Shown: positions 20,372 to 30,547, counted from the stretch's first letter. The stretch: 31,858 nt of DNA from Amphimedon queenslandica (GCF_000090795.2 NW_003546266.1:135679-167536); one strand, 5' to 3'. Numbers and translations are program-made. The notes: generated from the letters alone by a model not told the origin.

Positions 20372-20660
20372 CATTATGAAAATTGTTCCCTATTCTACCT
20401 GGACCATGAAAAAGAGAAACCAAAAGAGTGGAAATTGCAGCATCAGGTGATACGCGACAGGTGACTTTCGTGTTTGCTGCTTCTCTAGCTGGCCACTTAC
20501 CATTTCAAATAATTTTATCAAGGCGAAACACCAGTGTTTACTAAAAGCCATACAGTTTCCAAAAGATTAGCACCTAAACTTTTTTGAGAACCACTGGAGC
20601 AATAAAATCACAATGATTGATTACGTCAAATGTATAATTATGCCCTATGTTTCCAACAAG

Positions 20661-20951
20661 CATAGGCGGCTATAGAATCTTGAATTAACCAGGGCTCATT
20701 AATTATTTATAAGAATTAGGGATGTAGTCAATTAATAACTGAAAGTCATTCTGATAGCTCACAGAAGCCAGTTACCACAATAAAATAACTGTAAAGTGGA
20801 GCTGATAGGAAGTTTAAAAAGTTGTGGCTATAAAAAATTAATGCTGGTGACGATATCACTCCTAACAATAACAAAACACCTTTTTAGTGTGGTTTTGATT
20901 GCAAACTACCAGGGCAAAGCCCAAGATTGCCCAGGCCTATAGCTGCCTATG
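20661..20951. mobile_element. 291-bp insertion with perfect 8-bp target duplication
   Basis: The ends are CATAGGCGGCTATAG and CTATAGCTGCCTATG, inverse copies with one mismatch. They are flanked by exact direct repeats CCAACAAG at 20653-20660 and 20952-20959. The pogo-like frame reads PYVSNK before and RKEIGLDL after, so removing one duplication plus the element rejoins the frame exactly. The 8-bp duplication fits hAT-superfamily transposition. No coding capacity inside. Confidence 0.93.
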
Positions 20952-21467
20952 CCAACAAGAGAAAAGAGATTGGTTTGGATTTAACGCGTCCAGCACTTGG
21001 AATCTTTGACTACTTTAAAACCAATGTTTGCCAAGTGTTTTTGAAATGCTTGTTGATAACAACATATTTTATGTGCCCTTCCCTGCTAATTGTACAGATT
21101 GGCTCTAGCCTGTAGACTTGAGTACAAATGAAACTGCTAAGGATTTTATGATGAAAAAATTTCAAGAATGGTATGCCAACATAATTTTGGAGCAATTGGA
21201 AAGTGGAATTACAGAGATAGTTGACATGAAACTTTTTGTCATGAAACCTTGCGTATCCAAGTGGGCTATAGTGATGCATGATTACTAAAAAAAGCAGGAA
21301 TTATTGATGCACTTGAAAACAACTAGGACTTCTAACTGTGAACAAGTCTCTATTATGTTTAAATTTACCGGTAATTAAAAATTGATTAAATTTAAACTTT
21401 CTTTTATAGTTTAACAATTAAATTTATCTAAGCTACAATTATTTAATGAAATAACTGTGCACAGCTT

Positions 21468-21993
21468 TTAAATATTAAGTTGTGTGCGCAGGGAATTGAC
21501 AAAATAATTTACTTTGTAAACAATAGACCAGGTTTTCTCGCATTTTCTGCTGTTTAAATTGAAGGAAAATGTTTCAATATGAGCACACAATGCAACAATT
21601 GTAGCATTTGCACTAGCAAACACTCCGCAATCAATAACACCTTTCTGTTTTAGTGTATCTGCCATTTTGTAAGTAAACTTTACGTGAAACAATCTTTCCA
21701 GAGTTGATGCAGTTGTCAAGTCGATACTATCATATAACGAGTCATAGACCATAAGTGCTCCATTTTTACAACCTTTGGTTGTCACAGGAGTCCAGTGATT
21801 TCTTTGACAGTGGCAAAACTGAAGAAGATTCTCCTTCCATACTTGAAATGATTGTAAGAGTAGAAAGTATCAATGGTGGTGATGCAAGTCCAAGTAGTGA
21901 TGGAAATTGATCTTTCATAATTCTTAGGCTAACATATGTAACACCATTATTTAATACTCTGTTTTGAACATTATAATTTTTTTCAGCTATCAT
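21468..21993 (-). pseudogene. Ulp1/SENP-like cysteine peptidase domain fragment
   Basis: Minus strand. The upstream part (21993 to about 21780) includes LRIMKDQFPSLLGL, matching the start of the Ulp1-like (C48-type) domains common in invertebrate multigene and transposon-linked proteins. After a one-base frameshift near 21780 comes QRNHWTPVTTKGCKNGALMV, then VYDSLYDSID, and later KQKGVIDCGVFASANATIVA. The residues NHW (His), VYDSLY (Asp) and QKGVIDCG (Cys, with the oxyanion-type Gln before it) give the expected catalytic His-Asp-Gln-Cys set. Family enzymes cleave ubiquitin-like proteins such as SUMO after Gly-Gly. About 170 residues are present, near the usual core length, ending at a stop at 21468. 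Apart from the frameshift it looks little decayed. A partner gene or transposon context is not visible. Confidence 0.7.
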
Positions 21994-22557
21994 CGCACCA
22001 TAGACGGTAGAGATTGACTAAAAGTGGAGCTAGAACGAATAGCCATTGAGAGATCTCATGTCAATTAGGCGCCAGGCTCTCATGCATTATATCACGTGGT
22101 GTTGACCATGCCCACACATTTATCGAAATTTATTACTTAGTAAGGACTTATTGTTATTATTCAAGTATAACCAAATGCAATATTAAAAAATATTACAGAG
22201 AAATTCCATTTATTCATGCTTAAATCTATAATTGTCTCTTAGTAAAACATGAAAATGCCATGCATTAGAAAATTTTGTGCATGTGTCATAGAGTTACAGG
22301 CATCACTGCATCTTACATGCAGCTATATTCATAGAACTGACCTGGCAATAGTTATTGGTAATAGAACTATAGCATTCATTCTTAATTAATTCTATGCTGT
22401 TGCACATAGCTTGTAATCAAAGTATTAACAAATAAAAATGTTTCAAAAATTGCTGAAAATTACTAAAAACAATTATTATTGTTTAAATTGTACATTATAT
22501 TAGTGCTTCTAAATTTGAAAATTGTTTTGGCTCTGCAAATACTGCATAGTTATTTGA
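21994..22557. other. non-coding
   Basis: AT-rich, no recognised gene. A short cluster TATCACGTGGTGTTGACCATGCCCAC near 22089-22114 recalls the promoter-like motif set found in the arms of the neighbouring inverted-repeat element, in weaker form. Confidence 0.4.
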
Positions 22558-22558
22558 C

Positions 22559-23261
22559 TTAAAGTGTAACTGCACCCAAAAACTTTTTTGCCTGGAATAA
22601 GTTGGTAATGAAGAGAGAATCATAGGAAAAATAGCTAAAATTATTAAAAAGTACTGTTTCTGTACTAAATCTTGGGTCAAAAGTTGCCTTGCAGCCATCT
22701 TGTCAAATCACTTCCGGTGGTGGGCGTGGTCACGTGATGACGTAGATGGGGGAACATTAGCAAGTTTCTGCATTGAAATATTAGCAATTTTAAAGCTGGA
22801 TTTCTAAATTCTGCGTGCGAGAAGGCAGCTAAGAGGTATTTTTGCAATTATTAGAAGCAATACAGAGCTAAATTATGTAGTCCAAATTAAAATTTGTCAT
22901 TTAGCAGTTTTTCCAAATAGACGGATTTGGTTACCAGTATAACTGCTTGTAGTTAGCACTTGATTTGTCCTATATAGTCCACTTCATTAAAATTGCCTCC
23001 TTGCACGCAGAACTTAGAAATCCAGCCTTAAAGCTGCTAATATTTCAATGCAGAAACTTGCTAATGTTCCCCCATCTATGTCATCGCGTGACCACGCCCA
23101 CTACAGGAAGTGATTTGACAAGATGGCTGCAAGGCAACTTTTGACCCAAGGTTTAGTATAGAAACAGTACTTTTTAATAATTTAGCTATTTTTCTTAAGA
23201 TTCTTTCTTTATTACCAACTTATTTCAGGGAAAAAAATTTTTGGGTGTAGTTACCCTTTAA
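22559..23261. mobile_element. 0.7-kb inverted-repeat element flanked by TTAA
   Basis: Two arms of roughly 280 bp (about 22563-22840 and 22990-23257) are inverted copies around a spacer of about 150 bp. Outer ends read TTAA-AGTGTAACTGCACCC on the left and GGGTGTAGTTACCCT-TTAA on the right. The TTAA at both borders is the target duplication made by piggyBac-type transposases, which makes this a candidate piggyBac-mobilised MITE. Each arm carries a short coding-like start (ATGGCTGCAAGGCAACTTTT) pointing outward: minus strand at 22698 and plus strand at 23123. The 67-codon minus-strand open stretch is just the arm sequence. Confidence 0.8.
22690..22750 (-). promoter_or_regulatory. promoter-like motif cluster in the left arm
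   Basis: Read on the minus strand toward the ATG at 22698: TACGTCATCACGTGACCACG (CRE-like TACGTCA plus E-box CACGTG), then a CCACGCCCAC KLF/Sp-like box, then CCGGAAGTGA (ETS-like), then AAGATGGCTGC. The order and close spacing resemble a TATA-less housekeeping promoter. The right arm (about 23075-23130) has the same arrangement with changes (CGCGTGACC, CAGGAAGTGA) and a donor-like CCAAGGT after the short reading frame. Promoter activity is inference. Confidence 0.4.
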
Positions 23262-23589
23262 GACAATTGAAAGTACATGTGTACTTGACTGAAACTACTT
23301 TTCATTGTTTACTAAGTAGAAATAAGGCTATGTGATCTGTCACTGAATTCCAAACTGACAATCTTGCAGATTTTTAAGACACAAATTATTTCAAACTACT
23401 GTCTTGAATCATGCTATAGTTGCATTAACATGTAGGCAACACCACTGCATTAGAATTACTTTACTACTTGTAGCTGTATCCTGTAATTCTTTCCATGCAT
23501 ATTCTAAAGGTTTTCATAATGATTTTATGTGGAATTGAAATGAAAAGAATAAAAGTCAGTGTAGTAATAAGTGAGTTCCCTCATGGTAT
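23262..23589. other. non-coding
   Basis: No gene or repeat recognised between the inverted-repeat element and the end of the HECT-type gene. Confidence 0.45.
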
Positions 23590-24740
23590 ACCAAAAACCC
23601 TAGACGCCAATAATGGCAGTGTCCATTTTTTTTGCAAAGATATCAATATCAGATAGGCAGAGTTGGGCCACAGGTGGAAGCAGAGGGAAGTCTCATTTCC
23701 CTGCTGTTGTGAATAGTCCCAGTAAAATGTTTTTCAGGAACACCTTCCAAGCCCAATGGTGGTGCATGGTCAACACCAGTTATAAATATTACAATACTTT
23801 CAAGTAATATACATATTTCTCCTAGAGTACGACCTGTGCCTGAACAAAAATGATAAATTAAACACAACGCATATTCTTACTTCCACATTCATGAACATAA
23901 TTAGTCCAACCAAATATGACAGGCTCCTTACATTTTCTGGCATTTGACCGTTCAGGTGACCACACAATCTTAAACACATGAAGCAGTGCAGAGGAAGTCA
24001 GACCTGTCTTTCCATCAGATTGAAAAAGTGGCTTCATTAGTAATGGATAGTCCCTTATCAGCTGCAACACAACGAAGCAAGTCAGTCCATCCTTTAGCTG
24101 GTCCATTACCCCTTTGTAGGAATACATCAGGTGACAATTGCTAAAGCCATGACAAGTTCATCTTTATCCTCAATTTTAGGAGATGATGAAGTTATATGAA
24201 CCTCAGCTTCAAAACGAACTCAAACTCCAAATTGAGCAGCTCTTCAATCTTTAATGTAGAAGTTGCATTCAGAAAATAAAATTACTTTCTATTGGTGATG
24301 TACAGTAATTGTTTTTTTTTACAAAATGATTATAGGCCACACATAATAAAGTTTCTACTAGTACTTTTACACAAACAAAAATAGCAAGAAATAAATGCAA
24401 AACTTTTTTATAGCTGACTGAACATCATAGTCTAGGATTTCATCAAACATTAGAATGAAGAGGCTCATTCAGCAAATATGAAAGACGTGATTGAGAGAAA
24501 AAATGTGGTGCTGGACCACCATTTAACAGTGACATAGCCATATAATGTCGTAATCAATGGACTGCAGAGCCAGCACATTGTGCGTAACAACACGAGAAGT
24601 ACCACCAAATAGATTTCCTTCTTCAGAGATTTGATTTAATACTAAGCAAAAAAGAAGGCCCACAGCAATATGTGCTTCCTCACCTATGAAAACAACATTC
24701 AGTCCTATGGAATCATTAAATCCTTGTTGCCTCAAAGCCC
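23590..24740 (-). pseudogene. HECT-type E3 ubiquitin ligase domain, decayed
   Basis: The minus strand gives a HECT domain from N- to C-lobe. LRQQGFNDSIGLNVVFIGEE comes first (about 24735), followed by LVLNQISEEGNLFGGTSRVV then THNVLALQS (about 24560-24640). Next is SLLNGGPAPHFFSQSRLSYL (about 24480-24535, another frame) and, after an intron-like gap, DQLKDGLTCFVVLQLIRDYP then LLMKPLF (about 24030-24100). The series continues with VIFGWTNYVHEC (about 23890), FITGVDHAPPLGLEGVPEK (about 23730-23785), RLPSASTCGPTLPI with the active-site Cys (codon about 23670-23672), and a terminal DIFAKKMDTAII segment (about 23605-23640). HECT enzymes pass ubiquitin through this Cys to substrates. Frameshifts and stops (for example after LPI, and in the N-lobe) indicate a pseudogene unless some are removed by short introns. 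Upstream exons probably belong to it. Confidence 0.8.
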
Positions 24741-25102
24741 ATTACGCATCATTCCATTTATGCTTCCTATGCAAAATTATTTTTTGCCATTCATCAGGTA
24801 TTCAAGCAGGAAAACATTTAGTAGCTGCATGACTATTAAGGTGTTGATTCACATTCTCAAACTAAGTATCCAGGCATACACGAAATAAAAACATTTATCA
24901 TGCAATGAATTTCTTTTAACTATTGTCTACCTACTAGAAAAATCTCTTCTATTGGCAGGTGGTGTCTACAATATCACTGCTGTCAGAAATTATCTCTATG
25001 TATTCCAATAATTAATCGTCGTAACGTTAAAAATACATGATAACAAATTTTAAAAGGAGCCATTAAACTTATTTTTGTGAATCAACATAAGATAGTCTCT
25101 CA

Positions 25103-25320
25103 CTAGGTAAAGAGACAGGAATGGTACAGTAAGAGAGCTTGCAACTTTCTCCTTCGTAGTGATTGACATGGGACTACAGGTAATGTGACACTATTGCATT
25201 TTCGTATGCTGGATGTGAGAGTTTCTACAACAATATTCACACTAGTGGTAATCACACTAGGTGAACCTAAACTAGTGGAATTTGTTACTGGAAAAGTCAC
25301 ATCTCCAACTATAAAAGCAT
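25103..25320 (-). pseudogene. probable upstream exon of the HECT-type gene
   Basis: The minus strand is open from about 25345 to the stop at 25103. It reads VLPELSIIDAFIVGDVTFPV, continues through a Ser/Thr-rich segment (NSTSLGSPSVITTSVNI) and ends with a basic LRRRKLQALLLYH. A pyrimidine-rich acceptor-like TTTCCTTTTCAG lies just upstream near 25352-25363. No domain is recognised. Assignment to the HECT gene rests on strand, proximity and the decayed exon-like character. Confidence 0.35.
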
Positions 25321-25379
25321 CTATTATGGAAAGTTCAGGTAATACTTACCACTGAAAAGGAAAGTATCAAACAAACATA

Positions 25380-25505
25380 AACGGAACCACTTCGATACAT
25401 CGACTTTATTTCATTCCTATCATATGTAGGATCACCATCTGGAACTTGACCACGCCTATTAATACACTTGACAAACTGGATGTCTTCCTCCATTAGTAGC
25501 TCCAC
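25380..25505 (-). pseudogene. possible exon: MEEDIQFVKCINRRG segment
   Basis: Minus-strand reading ILFEVELLMEEDIQFVKCIN, then RRGQVPDGDPTYDRNEIKSM. It lies in a different frame from the longer exon just upstream, so a frameshift or a very short intron separates them. Composition is protein-like; no family is recognised. Confidence 0.3.
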
Positions 25506-25506
25506 T

Positions 25507-25887
25507 TCAAATAAAATGTCTCCTTAGAATGCAAGAGATACAGCAGATATCATCTTTTATCATATTTGTATTAAGTGCCATGAGGCAATCATAAATTTTA
25601 TTGTAATTATGGAGGGTACATAATTTGCCTGCAAGGACTATATCCTCAAAATCAATAACAACAAAGTTGGTTTGAAAGTGATGTGATAGGTCGCCAGCTT
25701 TCTTTCTTTCCATACAATATCTCTTAACACATTTGGGACTTAATTTTATATTTTTCAAGAGCTTAGTGGTTTTAGAAATAGGGTTCTCCAGATCTGAATT
25801 AACACTAGATGATGAAGACGATGCAGTACCTTGAAATAAACTTCTGGTTTCACTGATGATATCACTTTGAACTGAAGTTAATCCAAT
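25507..25887 (-). pseudogene. possible exon of the HECT-type gene: Ser-rich linker plus unknown segment
   Basis: The minus strand is open for 126 codons directly after a good acceptor (TTTTGTTATTTAG, forward 25888-25900). It starts IGLTSVQSDIISETRSLFQG, runs through SSSSSSVNSDLENPISK, and continues KLSPKCVKRYCMERKKAG and TNFVVIDFEDIVLAGKL. An open frame of this length next to a consensus splice acceptor is the best evidence of a real exon outside the motif-bearing regions. The Ser-rich linker would suit a regulatory N-terminal part of an E3 ligase. Function unknown. Confidence 0.45.
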
Positions 25888-26187
25888 CTAAATAACAAAA
25901 TTATTCGTAAAAATCATTATACCTATCTTGTTTTGATAGTAATTTCACAACACAACTTTTGCCCAATATAATTCACTCCAAGGGATATCACTTGACTATC
26001 ATCCAGAATAAAAATCAAGTCCCCAGTAACCCATATTAATTATGACAATGTGTCATCAAAGGAACACAACTTAACGTCAGTGATAATGGTATGATATAAA
26101 CTAATAGAGAAAATAAATCTATAATATATTACATACACATACTGTAGAAGAGCCTCAACAAGGACACTGGTACCCATAATAACAACT

Positions 26188-26301
26188 TTAAGACTGAACA
26201 AAATTTTTGGCTTGCATGAACATTAGCTTCTTTGATAAAAACTTGTCAAGTAAATGAGACAAGCCCGCTGTTAGTAAAGTCTGCTCAAGTTCATCAGACA
26301 T
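26188..26301 (-). pseudogene. possible first exon of the HECT-type gene
   Basis: Starts at ATG 26301: MSDELEQTLLTAGLSHLLDK, a helical, leucine-rich segment resembling the first helices of SAM-like domains, then loses frame near 26230. Upstream codons are also open (to 26370) but less protein-like. The SAM resemblance is weak and not relied on. Confidence 0.3.
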
Positions 26302-26559
26302 TGTAGTATAGAAGAAGTTCTTACAGGTTGGCACCCATATGTGACAATCGTATGATAAATTTCTGCTCACGTCATATCACTATAGTTGAAGGGGCTACAT
26401 GTGGTATTTACATTTAGCGGGGGCTACACTATACTACACTGCATGGCACAATTTTCTATTACGGGGGGCTAATTACTGCTAAAATGACACACAGATAAGT
26501 AATTTCCCCTAATAGCAATCAAGGGATTTTTGAAACATTTGGTTTTCCATATCACCGTA

Positions 26560-27290
26560 ACATGAACTCTCTGCATTTATTTCCTCATAAACTCCCTGCT
26601 CCCACTGCCATACCATCACCCTGCCTTCACTGCCACACTTACACTCTGTTCTCGCTGACACACCAACTCCTTGCTCTGAACATCTCCCAGCTCTGTCTGC
26701 CACACCATTTTGCTGCAGTTACTACCACACAATCTCCTTGTTCTCATTGCCACACCATATTCCTGCTGTTTATGCCTCATCATTTCCCTGCTCACATTGC
26801 CACACCATGTCCATTTTCTCGTTGCCACACAGTGTTCCTACTTTCATTGCCCACAATCTCCGTGCTCAAACCAACACACTGCTCTCATTTGCACACTACC
26901 TCCCTGCTGTCACTGCCACACTGTCTCCATGCTCTCACTGCCACAACATTTCACTGCTGTCACTGCTCTGTGCTCTCACTGTTACACCAACTTCATGCTC
27001 TAACTGCCACACCATCTCCCTGCTCTCTCTTCTGCACCATCTTCTACTCTCACTGCCACACCATCTCACTGCCACACCAACTCCTTGCCTCCCTGCCACA
27101 CCCATGTCTCCCTGCTTTCATTTCCACAACATCTTAATAGTCTTATTGCCACACCATCTTCCTGCTCTCACTGCCACAGCATCTCTCTGCTCTCATTCCC
27201 ACACCATGTCACTCCTCTTTTTGCTACACCATATTCCTGCTGTCACTGCCATATCATCTCCCTACTTTTAACATTTTTATCCACAGGTCA
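26560..27290. repeat. 25-bp minisatellite, array 1
   Basis: About 28 diverged units of a 25-bp sequence close to ATCTCCCTGCTCTCACTGCC ACACC (two adjacent clean units at about 26909-26958). The C-rich strand is the plus strand and has few stop codons, so long open stretches (26562-27137, 26738-27271, 26710-27003) appear in all three frames. The unit is not a multiple of three, so no frame keeps a constant peptide repeat, which argues against coding. It would fall inside an intron if the minus-strand gene extends to 28260. The same satellite reappears at 31665. Confidence 0.9.
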
Positions 27291-27299
27291 GTTTTTGCT

Positions 27300-28260
27300 A
27301 ATTCCGTAGCTGTGACCATGATGATTCAATCATGTGTTAACTTTAATTATTTGAAACTTTTCTACTATACATTATACACTGCTATGCTTGGATGGACAAT
27401 AAATGAAGGTATTTTCATCAGAAAACTCATCATTGTACTCGAGACAAAGTGATACATGTGCACCAGATACAGGTAACATTTCAGTACCCTTATCCACTTT
27501 GAAACATTTTTGGCAAACCTAAAAAAATTTTTATTGTTAAAGTAACAAAACTATTGTATATCATTTATTTCGTTAGGAATTGCATCTAAGTCTATCAAAC
27601 AGTTACTCTTAGTTCAAAATAAGTAGATGCAAACTTTAACCAAAAAATTTTCTTGCAAAAACTATAAAGTGAATTGCAATAATGCACTAATTTATTTACA
27701 TTCCCCATCAATGCAGCCATGAATTGTCAAACCAAACAGTGATAGCTTATAGTAGCCATGCATGTGCTATACCTAGTTTGGCCCCTGTAATAATTAATAA
27801 GTAAAGAATTAGCAATGCATGTACTTTGACAATTCCTCCTTTTGAGCTTCCATATTTCTCTTCTTTCTATTCGTACTGGATCTAAAAACTTAAGTGCTTC
27901 GACAACAACATATCTGTGGTTGTTTTTATTATAGTATGATTATGTAATCTGGACCTAGACAAAAACTCTATAATGATTTTGAATAAGCTTCCAAGTTTAT
28001 CAATACCATCTTAGCTGATCAAATGAGTGTAGCGTATTCTGGATGATCAAAAGAGATTATTTGTCCTTTTGTAGACTGACAACATACTTCAATAATAGAA
28101 ACATTTTCAAAATCACTCAAAACCTCTGCGTTTCAAATCGAGCTCTTTGTAGTACTTCTTCAACAATGAAAAGCTTCATTAGTAGAGGTAGAAGATAAAA
28201 TGTGTAATAAGTAGTGTACAGACCATTGAGTGCAGACCTAGAAGCTTGTCTGGAAGACAT
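27300..28260 (-). other. region with exon-like minus-strand pieces, gene uncertain
   Basis: Three minus-strand pieces look coding. (1) An ATG at 28260 starts MSSRQASRSALNGLYTTYYT, open to about 28150. (2) About 28110-28000 reads VLSDFENVSIIEVCCQ then TKGQIISFDHPEYATL. (3) 27925-27800 reads HRYVVVEALKFLDPVRIERR to a stop. A fourth, 27521-27372, follows an acceptor (TTTTTTTAG) and reads VCQKCFKVDKGTEMLP, later LEYNDEFSDENTF, with a stop near 27380. They could be 5' exons of the HECT-type gene or a separate decayed gene. No domain is recognised. Confidence 0.3.
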
Positions 28261-28389
28261 CTTTATGATAGACCACACCCGCACCCACCACCATTTGCCA
28301 TGTGCTCGGTGACTAACCGGTACTGCTGAGGTACCTATAAGTGACCAATCAACTGCTTCAGGTGAATCATTGGGCCACCATATAAGTCA

Positions 28390-29900
28390 CTTCTGGTATT
28401 TTAAATTATATTGTTATGAAACTGAACGGAGCAAAACAGTGAGAACTGACTAGTACATGAAAACCTAACTCAAATGATAACAACTCAGTCTGATCAGTAA
28501 CTCCTGGTAACGCTATACTATGAAAGTCAGAAAACAAGAAACAGATAGTGAAAAGTTGTACTTGAAACATTTTAAAGATAGTTGTGAGTGATAAAACCAT
28601 AGTATTTTTAAACTTTACTTTAAAAGTGATAAAACTCAATACATAAAACATTGTTTCATAATCTCAAAAGATGGCTCTATCTGATTAGTCATTCCTAGTA
28701 TGCACCATACTCTAAAACTAAGAATTTATGAAACAAATAGAAGTAAGTATAACACTGAAAAACCAACCTAAATTTAAAAGTATGTTTGATCAGTCACTTG
28801 TAGTATTTTAAACTATACTATGGAACGTAATACAAAAGAAGCAAATAGTGAGGAGTACTACATTAGTACATCATTTAAGACAAAACTCAAATGATAAGAA
28901 CGCCAAGTCTGATCAGTAACGTCCTGTTTAATCATTACTATGAAATAAGAAAAGAAGTAATAACTGCATTTGATGAGTCACTTGTAGTGTTTTAAACTTC
29001 AAATGATAAGTACATACCTGATCATTCATTCTGGTAAAACTATTCTATGAAACTGCGAAATGTAGAAACGAATAGGCAAAAGTGAAAACATCAAATATCA
29101 TTTTAAAACCAAATGAAATTAATTATATAATCAAAGTCAGACAAGTTTTTTCTGTAATAATTATACTATGAAATTGCAGAAAGTATAACCCATACTACAA
29201 AATTATTTCATGAAACATTAAAAAATAAACTTAAATGATAAAAACTAAATCTGACAATTGAATCCTGGTAAAACTATACTATGAAACTGAGAAAAAAGAA
29301 ATAGTAGGAAGTCAGTAGTACATGAACATCATATTAAAACCAATTTCAAATAATTAGAACTCAATGTAAATAGTCAATTCTAGTAATTGAAATGATACAA
29401 AGTAGGGAGAGCAATAAACAATATTAAAATCAACCTCAAATGATAAGAAAATTAATCTCAAATGATAAGAACTCAGTCTGGTTAGTCATTTCAGGTATTT
29501 TAACCATATTATAAAAAGGGTGAAAGAAAAATGATTTCTGAAAAATAAGTTGTACGTGCATTATAATTTTTATAAATGAAAAAAGATAAAAACTATGTCT
29601 GATGAGTCACTTCTCATGTAACCTATACTATGTACCTGAGAAGAAAAGAAACATCTAGTTAGAAGTCAGCACTATATAGAAAATATAAATAACCAAACAC
29701 AAATAATAATTCACTCCTGGTATTATAAACTGCACTATGAAACTTCAAATAAGCAAAGTCAAATTTGAGTAGGACAACAAACATTTTAAAAACAAACTCA
29801 AATGATAAAAACTTTCGGATCAATAGCTCTTGGTATAAACTATTTCAGAAAAGAAAGAATACTAGTAACAAGTCTGTAATACATAATACATCAATATCAA
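28390..29900. repeat. about 115-bp satellite, block 1
   Basis: Roughly 13 diverged units. Landmarks recur in the order AACTCAGTCTGATCAGTCA, CTTCTGGTATTTTAAACTAT, ACTATGAAACTGAGAAAAG, AGAAACAAATAGTG, TACATGAAACATCATTTTAA, AAACCAAACTCAAATGATAA. The CTGATCAGT-like landmark is seen near 28487, 28784, 28907, 29019, 29250, 29474 and 29597, among others. Unit spacing is about 100-125 bp. Divergence is high, so the array is old. Small open frames in it are repeat artefacts. Confidence 0.85.
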
Positions 29901-29919
29901 ATCATTTTTGTATAATAGT

Positions 29920-30536
29920 GAGTGGGCATATCAAAGGCACCGCCTGGGGTTACAAATGTGATGTAACACAGCTTTCATTTGTAACACTCCCTGTGGTTTT
30001 ATTTGTATCCCTGTGGGTTGACAGCAACAATCTCTTAAAATAAAATAAAAGAAACAACATTATTGTGCAGGTATTATAAGCTGAAAGTCAACTGTCAATA
30101 AAGCTTGCAATAAAGTCTGACCTAGGTCCAGTGGTCCACAGGAACGGACAGCGGGTACAAAGTCGGAACAATTGTGAGTCTCCGGAGTGTAGAAAACTTT
30201 AGATCGATTCATAGACCAATAATTCATGCAGGTAGAGTTTCACTGCTCTCCTTTCGTGTTGAAATCAATGGTTGACTAAGCCTCAATAATAAATAAGATG
30301 GCTGGGGAAGGTAAGATCGATACATGGCCGGTCAGCATGTGCAGAATCTCTGTTATGGACCTTTTCCAGACATAATAGCCTGAAAATAGTAAGATTATGT
30401 CAACCTAAAGCCTGAATCAGTTGATAAAAGTGCCTTTTCTGAGCCTCCTGTCCTCCATTGCTACCATTTTACCATGAGGTGTGCTGCTACTGAGCATGCG
30501 CATTGGTGCGAGCCTTTGATACGCCCACTCATTACT
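29920..30536. mobile_element. 617-bp insertion splitting the satellite
   Basis: The satellite stops near 29900 and resumes near 30650. The left border TAGTGAGTGGGCATATCAAA is matched in inverted orientation at the right border (TTTGATACGCCCACTCATTA), giving terminal repeats of about 24 bp. The interior is more GC-rich than the surroundings. It includes a small foldback (GTTACAAATG with CATTTGTAAC, about 29953-29994) and ATGGCTGGGGAAG-GTAAGATCG at 30298, which looks like a start codon plus first-exon donor. A target duplication was not found. Confidence 0.65.
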
Positions 30537-30547
30537 ACACAAATATG

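Larger units (their letters stand above)
20060..21325 (+). pseudogene. pogo/Tigger-type (DDE_1) transposase, decayed and doubly interrupted
   Basis: Plus-strand pieces give the DDE_1 domain in order. VVTIETIPDSLFNWD (first Asp, codon 20106-20108) is followed by an interrupted region with a foldback at 20278-20371. Then come WTMKKRN (about 20398), FRVCCFSSWPLTISNNFIKA (about 20468), FPKD, NHWSNKITMIDYVKCIIMPY (about 20590-20650), the 291-bp insertion, RKEIGLDLTRPALGIFDYFK (second Asp, about 21010) and CTDWL-stop-PVDLSTNETAKD (third Asp, about 21110). The tail reads KFQEWYANIILEQLESGITE and KKAGIIDALE before a stop near 21325. All three catalytic Asp codons survive, but frameshifts and stops kill it. 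The usual N-terminal CENP-B-type helix-turn-helix is missing or unrecognisable. Confidence 0.85.

Noticed and set aside
22495-22698. Small gene starting MAARQLLTQ
   Set aside because: It lies in one arm of an inverted-repeat element and the mirrored arm has the same start; more likely a captured first exon than a gene.
26188-26301. SAM domain at the start of the HECT-type gene
   Set aside because: Only the first helix pattern fits; the rest could not be aligned, so it is listed as an unassigned exon.
26562-27271. Longest open stretches of the window (191 and 177 codons, His/Ser/Leu/Pro/Cys-rich)
   Set aside because: They come from a C-rich 25-bp tandem repeat with few stop codons; all three frames are open and the unit length does not keep a reading frame.
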